Shown: positions 14,800 through 19,996 of the stretch, one piece after another
Layout of the letters: every line of letters starts with the position of its first letter
How positions within the stretch are numbered: position 1 is the first letter of the stretch
Assembly (NCBI GenBank): GCA_020200995.1
Contig: JAIVHQ010000038.1
Span: 1-19,996, forward strand
Direction: 5' to 3'
DNA length: 19,996 nucleotides
Source of the DNA: Flavobacteriales bacterium
GTDB lineage: Bacteria; Bacteroidota; Bacteroidia; Flavobacteriales_D; Cryomorphaceae
Notes under the pieces: model-generated
What the model saw: only the letters and a program-made list of their open reading frames with translations
Told to the model about the DNA's origin: nothing
Database searches by the model: none
Translations under genes and position numbers: made by a program

Positions 14800-15319
14800 T
14801 CTGCTTTTGCTGTGGGATTCGCATGTTTCATCTTCTTCGTGTCTGTACACGAGGGCCATTTTAATGCCTTCTGCTGCGCTCAATGTTCAACTTTGGGCCA
14901 ATGTCATGACATCCACTTCGACTCCCTTCGACTCCCTTCGACTCCGCTCAGGGGCCACCGCTCCGGGGCCATCGCACGGTGCGGCAGCCATGCGGATCAG
15001 CTTCAATCTTCATAAAGCCACAGGTAGCTGTTCGTTGGTGTTCGGTTTGAAAACCTTGCTGATTTGATCTAAGCACTTGATCTTTGATCGGCATTGGATT
15101 AATCCTGCGCACAGTCAGTCACTCCGCCGCGCAGGTAATCCTTGCTCGGCTGTTCGGCAGGCAGGCTTTTCAATGATTAAAAATAGTGTATTGTGAGCTT
15201 TCAACGGTTTTCCTAAGCTCGCTTTCGTCCGTTTTGTGTGCGCCTGTGAATGCTTCGCTCCGAGGACCCACTAATGAACTTTCTTAATTATCCACTCGAC
15301 TCTATGGAGTGACTTAAGA
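14800..15319. repeat. Gene-poor stretch with REP-like repeats
   Basis: About 520 bases without a credible gene. Visible structure: three perfect tandem copies of CTTCGACTCC at 14916-14945 running into GCTCAGGGG, a motif type common as dispersed repeats in Bacteroidota; the hairpin CGCAC-g-GTGCG at 14973-14983; and a longer inverted repeat of GGATTAATCCTGCGC (15096-15110) with GCGCAGGTAATCC (15129-15141) around an 18-base loop. Open frames here lack family resemblance and overlap the repeats. The lipoprotein and the barrel gene converge on this stretch. Confidence 0.5.
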
Positions 15320-16306
15320 TTAGAATACCACTCTTCGTGTTCTGCGTTTTGTCACGCGTCCACGTGTACGTTTGAACCGCTTTTGGGTGATTTTGTAAGT
15401 TGCCGTGATGTGGGCAAACATATAGGCGTCATTGTTGTCGGGATTTCCACGTTGCTGACCTGTACCTGTGGAATTTAGCGGACGCTCATTGCCGTTGTCA
15501 TCAATGAATGTGCCCAGACTGGGGTCTGCGAAATGCGCAGCCAAGTCACCGACAGCATCGCGAATAAACTCGTTGTCATAATAGTTGCCGCTTACATCGT
15601 CAGCGTAGTCAGTGAAGGTGATGCGGTGCATGATTTCAAGCCCGAACGACCATTCCTTATTGACTTCGTAGCCGATTCGAATACCCATCGGTATCACTGC
15701 TGTGAACAGAGAATAAATTTCAGGGCCTTCTTCCAGGCCTTGGCCTTCTGTGCGCAAAGGGCGCAGGTTGTACCAAGTACCGTCAAAATTTCCCTGGGGA
15801 TTAAACCGTGTCACCCCCACTCCCAAAACGACAAAAAGGCTGAAGCCCTCCCATATGGAAGTTTTAGCACCAAGGCCGTAGCGACTTTTCGAGCGAAAAT
15901 TTAAAACTTCTGCCTCGAGCATGCCTGCAAATTCGAAAATCGGAGACCTGAAATGGATGTTTCTGTTTCTGCGAAATGTTTCTTCCGTCAAAGCATCATT
16001 GCCCGCCACGTAACCGAAAGCGAATTGAGCACGTGCATAAAGAGCACTCCCGAATTGATAGCGATAATTGACCATTAAAGAAGGTCGTGTTTTTGAAATC
16101 TCCAGGTCCCAAATGAAGTCGGAACCAATTTGGTCGCGCCCTCCGAGTTCACCCAGGAAATTCGCAGCACCCAAGCCCAGGCTCATGCTGTGCCGTTCGT
16201 TTTTCCAATAGGTGGATTTGGCTCCGAAGTACTGAGAATGAGCTGTGCTGCATGTAAACAGCATTAAAGTCATCGTCAAATAAAAGCCTCTGATTTTTTC
16301 GGGCAT
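15320..16306 (-). CDS. Outer-membrane beta-barrel protein, DUF6089-like
   Basis: The 328-residue protein begins with a signal peptide (MPEKIRGFYLTMTLMLFTCS, then TAHS-Q as a likely cleavage site). The mature part has alternating aromatic strands such as SMSLGLGAANFLGELGG, LMVNYRYQFGSALYARAQFA, SLFVVLGVGVTRFNPQG and FGLEIMHRITFTDYADDVSG, as in small porin-like barrels of Bacteroidota. It ends in a strongly basic tail (residues about 309-328). ATG 16306 is preferred to 16366, because a TATCTTTC -7 box lies at 16329-16336, which would put the transcript start downstream of 16366. It follows the methyltransferase gene by 49 bases. Assignment to DUF6089 is from memory of the family; function unknown. 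Confidence 0.82.
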   Translation of the reverse strand: MPEKIRGFYLTMTLMLFTCSTAHSQYFGAKSTYWKNERHSMSLGLGAANFLGELGGRDQIGSDFIWDLEISKTRPSLMVNYRYQFGSALYARAQFAFGYVAGNDALTEETFRRNRNIHFRSPIFEFAGMLEAEVLNFRSKSRYGLGAKTSIWEGFSLFVVLGVGVTRFNPQGNFDGTWYNLRPLRTEGQGLEEGPEIYSLFTAVIPMGIRIGYEVNKEWSFGLEIMHRITFTDYADDVSGNYYDNEFIRDAVGDLAAHFADPSLGTFIDDNGNERPLNSTGTGQQRGNPDNNDAYMFAHITATYKITQKRFKRTRGRVTKRRTRRVVF

Positions 16307-16328
16307 TGTTGTTTTAACTTTCCGATGC

Positions 16329-16336
16329 GAAAGATA
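16329..16336 (-). promoter_or_regulatory. Candidate -7 box for the barrel protein
   Basis: On the minus strand the site reads TATCTTTC, five of six fixed bases of TAnnTTTG, 22 bases before the chosen start at 16306. It helps decide that start over the longer open frame. Confidence 0.45.
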
Positions 16337-16355
16337 CAAAAATCGAAGCACCTGC

Positions 16356-16895
16356 TTATTTTTCACTCAGTTTTATCCCCGCAATTTGCCAAAGCACGAT
16401 ACCTGCGCATACGGCTATGTTCAGTGAATGTTTGGTGCCGAATTGAGAAATTTCCAAACTGCCGTCGCATGCATCGATGACTGATTGATCGACGCCTTCC
16501 ACTTCATTTCCGAAAATCAGGGCAATTTCTACCCCCTCCGCTCTTTCGAATTTCGCAAGATCAATTGAATTCTCCGTTTGCTCAACGGCGTAAATTGTCA
16601 ATCCTCGCGATCGCAGTTGCTTTATCGCGCCAATGGTTTCGGCGTGAGTAGAATGCGGGACTGATGCTGTGGCACCCAAGGCTGTTTTGTTAATTTCTCT
16701 GTGGGGAGGAGCCGGGGTTATTCCACAAAGGTGAAGCCTGGCGCAGCGAAAGGCGTCCATGGTGCGAAATATAGAACCGACATTTTGGGCGCTTCTTACA
16801 TTGTCGAGGATCACATGGACCGGTTGTTTCGGCAGCTTCTCGAATTCCTCTACATTTGGCCTGTTGAGGGCATCTAAACTGAGTTTGGTGTTCAT
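16356..16895 (-). CDS. SpoU/TrmH-family RNA 2'-O-methyltransferase
   Basis: A SPOUT-class enzyme that transfers a methyl group from SAM to a ribose 2'-hydroxyl of tRNA or rRNA. The 179-residue protein has all three motifs: NVRSAQNVGSIFRTMDAF (motif 1), LIFGNEVEGVDQSVIDACDG (motif 2) and ISQFGTKHSLNIAVCAGIVL (motif 3), the last two forming the trefoil knot. It starts MNTKLSLDALNRP at ATG 16895; the in-frame extension to 17021 would run into mutS and lacks family likeness. No separate substrate-binding domain is present, so the exact target RNA cannot be assigned. It is divergent from mutS with 83 bases between starts. Confidence 0.92.
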   Translation of the reverse strand: MNTKLSLDALNRPNVEEFEKLPKQPVHVILDNVRSAQNVGSIFRTMDAFRCARLHLCGITPAPPHREINKTALGATASVPHSTHAETIGAIKQLRSRGLTIYAVEQTENSIDLAKFERAEGVEIALIFGNEVEGVDQSVIDACDGSLEISQFGTKHSLNIAVCAGIVLWQIAGIKLSEK

Positions 16896-16946
16896 AAGAT
16901 GTGAAAAAGAGGGGAGGTGTATCGGGCTAAACCAAATGGGGTTTGG

Positions 16947-16964
16947 TATTTTCGTGGATATTTG
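16947..16964 (+). promoter_or_regulatory. Candidate mutS promoter region
   Basis: Two overlapping near matches to TAnnTTTG occur: TATTTTCG (16947-16954) and GATATTTG (16957-16964). Either would start transcription downstream of the longest open frame (TTG 16943), supporting GTG 16979 as the mutS start. Confidence 0.35.
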
Positions 16965-16978
16965 ACAGCATAAGTCAA

Positions 16979-19600
16979 GTGGCAACAAAGAAAGCAAAGA
17001 AAAAGGAAGCGGTAGAGACACCGTTGATGAAACAGTATTCCGCCATCAAGGCGAAATACCCCGACGCGCTGCTGCTTTTCAGGGTAGGTGACTTCTATGA
17101 AACCTTCGGGCAAGACGCAGTGAAGGCCGCGCAGGTGCTCGGTATTGTACTCACGCAGCGCAAGAACGGAGCAGCGGGGCATGTAGAGCTTGCCGGCTTC
17201 CCGCACCATTCGCTCGATACCTATTTGCCGAAACTCGTGCGAGCAGGCTACCGTGTTGCTATATGCGACCAGCTTGAGGATCCCAAAATGACGAAGTCGA
17301 TCGTCAAAAGGGGAGTGACTGAACTGGTGACGCCGGGTGTATCATACAACGACCAAGTACTTGACCACAAGAGCAATAATTTTTTGGCCGCTGTTCACTT
17401 TTTTCAAAACAAGGCAGGCCTATCGCTGCTCGATATCAGCACCGGTGAGTTCATGACCGCCGAGGGCTCGCTGCCCTACATCGAAAAGCTTATGCAGGGG
17501 TTCAAACCCAGTGAAGTTCTTTTTCAACGCAATTACGAAAATAAGTTTCTCGATGTTTTCGGCGGCAAGTTTCACACCTTCCGGCTCGACGACTGGGTTT
17601 TTACGCGCGATTTTGCCTACGACCTCCTCCTTTCTCATTTTAAGACAAAAAGCCTCAAAGGCTTTGGAGTGGAGGGTATGGATCTCGGAATCATTGCTGC
17701 AGGCGCAGTGCTGCACTACCTCCGCGAAACCCACCACGAGAAACTGGCCCACGTTTCGGGTCTCTCCCGAGTCGATGAGGACAACTACGTTTGGCTCGAC
17801 CGCTTTACCATTCGCAACCTGGAGCTGCTACAGCCTTCCAATGACGGCGCCGTATCGCTGCTGGATGTGATTGACCGAACAGTATCGCCCATGGGCAGCC
17901 GCATGCTGAAGAGATGGGTGGTGCTTCCGCTAAAGCAGACGAAACCCATCGTGGAGCGCCATGATGCAGTGCAGTACCTGATCGATGAGGAAGAAATCGC
18001 AGCTTCTATCAAAGGCCATATTGAAAAGATCGGCGATGTGGAGCGCCTTATATCAAAAGTGGCTGTGGCTCGCATTCATCCAAGGGAAGTACTGCAGCTC
18101 AAGAGAGCCCTTAGTGCCATGCGGCCTATTCGGGAAGCCCTTGCGGGTTCGGGAAATACTTTGCTGACGCGGATAGCCGAACAGTTGAATCCTTGTAACT
18201 CTGTGGTAGACCGGATTGAGCGTGAAATAGATTCCGATGCGCCGGCCCTTGTTTCTAAAGGCGGTGTGATCGCCGAAGGGGTGAATGCCGACCTCGACGA
18301 ACTTCGCGACATAACCACGCGCGGCAAAGACCGCCTGCTGGCCATGCAAAAGCGGGAAATCGAGTCGACGGGCATCTCTTCTCTCAAGATTGCATTCAAC
18401 AACGTTTTCGGGTACTACATCGAAGTACGCAATACGCACAAGGACAAGGTTCCCGATAACTGGATGCGAAAGCAAACCCTCGTAAATGCTGAGCGGTACA
18501 TCACCGAAGAGTTAAAGGAATACGAGCAAAAAATACTGGGTGCGGAGGAGCGAATCCTCGTCCTCGAAACACAGCTTTACGCGGATCTGGTGGAGTCGCT
18601 TGCTCAGTATATCGAGCCCATCCAGCTCAATGCGCGCCGCATTGCTGAGCTGGACTGCCTTTGCGGATTCGGGGAAATTGCTGTGGCTAACAACTATTGC
18701 CGTCCCGAAATGTCGGAGAAGCATGTGCTGGACATCAAAGGCGGCAGGCACCCGGTGATTGAAAAGCACCTCCCCACGGGCGAGGAATACGTTTCCAACG
18801 ATGTGTACCTCGACAATGCCAAGCAGCAGATCATGATGATCACAGGCCCCAATATGGCCGGTAAATCAGCCCTGCTTCGCCAAACGGCCCTCATTGTGAT
18901 CATGGCGCAAACGGGATGTTTCGTCCCGGCCGATGCTGCGTACATCGGACTTATCGATAAGGTGTTTACACGGGTGGGGGCGAGCGACAACATCTCTTCG
19001 GGTGAGTCTACGTTTATGGTAGAGATGAATGAGACGGCGAGCATTCTGAACAATTTATCGAGCAGAAGTCTGGTATTGCTTGACGAGATAGGCCGGGGAA
19101 CCAGCACTTACGACGGAGTGAGCATTGCCTGGGCCATTGCAGAATACATCCACGAGCGCAAAGACGCCCGCGCCAAAACCCTATTTGCCACCCACTACCA
19201 CGAGCTCAATGAAATGTCGGCTCTGTTTAAGCGGATTAAAAACTTCAATGTGAGTGTAAAGGAGGTCAGCGATAAAGTGATTTTTCTTCGGAAGCTAAAG
19301 CCGGGCGGTAGTGAGCACAGCTTTGGTATTCACGTTGCTCAATTGGCCGGAATGCCCCGTACTGTGGTAAGCAGGGCTCATGAGATTATGGGGCGGCTGG
19401 AGAAGTCGCATGCAGGCACAATGCAGGACCAACCCGGCGGCAAAAAGAAAGACGACCCCTTGCAATTGAGCTTTTTCAAACTCGACGACCCGGTTTTGGA
19501 GCAAATCCGAGATGAGATCGCCCATATGGACATCAATGCCTTAACACCTGTGGAAGCCCTCATGAAGTTGAATGAGATCAAAAAGATCAGCGGAAAGTGA
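16979..19600 (+). CDS. mutS: DNA mismatch repair protein MutS
   Basis: MutS recognises mismatches and starts repair with MutL. From GTG 16979 the 873-residue protein reads MATKKAKKKEAVETPLMKQY. The mismatch-reading F-x-E motif is F39 and E41 (GDFYETFG). The core and lever region includes PMGSRMLKRWV and KIAFNNVFGYYIEVRNTHKD. The ATPase has GPNMAGKS (residues 623-630), STFMVEMNETASIL, LVLLDEIGRGTSTYDG and FATHYHELNEM. The C-terminal tail has QLSFF (residues 829-833), resembling a beta-clamp-binding motif, then LTPVEALMKLNEIKK, the usual MutS end. The TTG start at 16943 adds 12 residues without family likeness. Complete and apparently functional, unlike several other genes here. Confidence 0.97.
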   Translation: MATKKAKKKEAVETPLMKQYSAIKAKYPDALLLFRVGDFYETFGQDAVKAAQVLGIVLTQRKNGAAGHVELAGFPHHSLDTYLPKLVRAGYRVAICDQLEDPKMTKSIVKRGVTELVTPGVSYNDQVLDHKSNNFLAAVHFFQNKAGLSLLDISTGEFMTAEGSLPYIEKLMQGFKPSEVLFQRNYENKFLDVFGGKFHTFRLDDWVFTRDFAYDLLLSHFKTKSLKGFGVEGMDLGIIAAGAVLHYLRETHHEKLAHVSGLSRVDEDNYVWLDRFTIRNLELLQPSNDGAVSLLDVIDRTVSPMGSRMLKRWVVLPLKQTKPIVERHDAVQYLIDEEEIAASIKGHIEKIGDVERLISKVAVARIHPREVLQLKRALSAMRPIREALAGSGNTLLTRIAEQLNPCNSVVDRIEREIDSDAPALVSKGGVIAEGVNADLDELRDITTRGKDRLLAMQKREIESTGISSLKIAFNNVFGYYIEVRNTHKDKVPDNWMRKQTLVNAERYITEELKEYEQKILGAEERILVLETQLYADLVESLAQYIEPIQLNARRIAELDCLCGFGEIAVANNYCRPEMSEKHVLDIKGGRHPVIEKHLPTGEEYVSNDVYLDNAKQQIMMITGPNMAGKSALLRQTALIVIMAQTGCFVPADAAYIGLIDKVFTRVGASDNISSGESTFMVEMNETASILNNLSSRSLVLLDEIGRGTSTYDGVSIAWAIAEYIHERKDARAKTLFATHYHELNEMSALFKRIKNFNVSVKEVSDKVIFLRKLKPGGSEHSFGIHVAQLAGMPRTVVSRAHEIMGRLEKSHAGTMQDQPGGKKKDDPLQLSFFKLDDPVLEQIRDEIAHMDINALTPVEALMKLNEIKKISGK

Positions 19601-19602
19601 AT

Positions 19603-19637
19603 TTTGTTTTCGGAATTCGGAATATTGTGTAATTTTG
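19603..19637 (+). promoter_or_regulatory. Promoter of tRNA-Gly
   Basis: TAATTTTG (19630-19637) matches all fixed bases of TAnnTTTG; TTTG at 19603-19606 lies 23 bases upstream as a possible -33 element. The -7 box ends 11 bases before the tRNA, so the leader would be very short. Confidence 0.6.
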
Positions 19638-19648
19638 TCGACCCAAAT

Positions 19649-19721
<73 letters not shown>

Positions 19722-19727
19722 CAGTGA

Positions 19728-19757
19728 AAATCCCTGCAAGTATGTAGGGATTTTTTT
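19728..19757 (+). terminator. Terminator of tRNA-Gly
   Basis: AAATCCCT (19728-19735) pairs with AGGGATTT (19746-19753), extendable inward by GCA/TGT to an 11-bp stem with loop AGTA, followed by T residues. It begins seven bases after the tRNA. Confidence 0.85.
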
Positions 19758-19811
19758 GTACCCAAAAATTTCCCAAGCCTTAGCTTGAGGAAATTTTTGG
19801 GTACAAAAAAA
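19751..19811. repeat. Very long hairpin behind tRNA-Gly
   Basis: A 23-base arm (19751-19773; TTTTTTTGTACCC, then AAAAATTTCC) is perfectly complementary to 19789-19811. Inward, CAAGC pairs with GCTTG around loop CTTA, with one unpaired A at 19788. The 28-bp palindrome is flanked by a 12-base inverted repeat: TCAGTGAAAATC (19721-19732, starting at the last tRNA base) and GATTTTCACTGA (19835-19846). Confidence 0.9.
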
Positions 19812-19996
19812 TCGCATCGCCGGCAGGCGTTTCAGATTTTCACTGAAGGCCCCCCCTTTGGGATCATCCTTGCCATTTTGGGCGGTGATAATCCCTTGCC
19901 TTAGCTCGAGGAAATTTTGGGGTACAAAAAAATCGCAATGCCGGCAGGCAGTGCAGATTTTCACTGAAAGCCTCCCCCCTTGGGATCATCCCCGCC
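19771..19996. repeat. 121-bp tandem repeat, second copy cut by window edge
   Basis: Copy one is 19771-19891 and copy two runs from 19892 to the edge with the same spacing throughout. Shared blocks include GGTACAAAAAAATCGCA, GCCGGCAGGC, CAGATTTTCACTGAA and GGGATCATCC. The copies differ at scattered bases, so this is not a copying artefact. No gene is seen in the repeat. Confidence 0.88.

Noticed and set aside
14807..15067. 86-codon plus-strand open frame after the lipoprotein terminator
   Set aside because: Runs through the tandem CTTCGACTCC repeat and hairpins, with low-complexity serine/threonine composition and no start signal.
16896..17021. 42-residue N-terminal extension of the methyltransferase
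   Set aside because: Overlaps mutS coding sequence, lacks family likeness, and a family-typical start exists at 16895.

Overview
The window reads as ordinary chromosomal DNA of a member of the Bacteroidota, probably Flavobacteriales-like. This rests on gene families (GH3 plus a secreted partner, DUF2797, DUF6089-like barrel, paired deoxynucleoside kinases, an MutS of the Bacteroidota type) and on TAnnTTTG-like -7 boxes ahead of several genes, instead of sigma70 boxes. The base composition looks close to balanced, higher in GC than most Flavobacteriaceae. The assignment is by recall of families, not by a search.

Layout. 1-1720 (minus): etfB-etfA, the electron transfer flavoprotein, with the last few etfA codons off the left edge. 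1863-2738 (plus): a pyruvate dehydrogenase E1 beta gene lacking its 5' end. 2865-5586 (plus): a membrane pyrophosphatase whose frame breaks near 4842 and whose C-terminus continues into a YceI-like domain; a strong terminator follows. 5668-8668 (minus): GH3-family enzyme, secreted 266-residue protein and deoxynucleoside kinase, probably one transcription group. 8732-9529 (plus): DUF2797 zinc-binding protein. 9530-9954: hairpin-rich gene-poor stretch with a small coding-like ORF. 9955-11801 (minus): SppA peptidase, frameshifted near its C-terminus by a perfect 32-bp tandem duplication. 11899-12911 (plus): folK (internally deleted) coupled to a second deoxynucleoside kinase. 13033-14739 (plus): OmpA/TPR lipoprotein and terminator. 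14800-15319: gene-poor, REP-like repeats. 15320-16895 (minus): outer-membrane barrel and SpoU/TrmH methyltransferase, divergent from mutS (16979-19600, plus). 19649-19721: tRNA-Gly(GCC), followed by a terminator, a very long hairpin and a 121-bp tandem repeat reaching the right edge.

Four genes (pdhB, hppA, folK, sppA) each carry one clean lesion at a single point while the rest of the protein is well conserved. Genuine gene decay is possible, but this pattern fits local assembly or clone errors at least as well, so these genes are described as interrupted, not as dead.

The most interesting biology is the pyrophosphatase-YceI fusion with a relocated transport-channel glutamate, the DUF2797 protein that looks like a zinc ribbon joined to a GIY-YIG-like core, and the palindromic repeat element behind tRNA-Gly. 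I saw no CRISPR array, intact transposase, phage gene or recognisable defence system.
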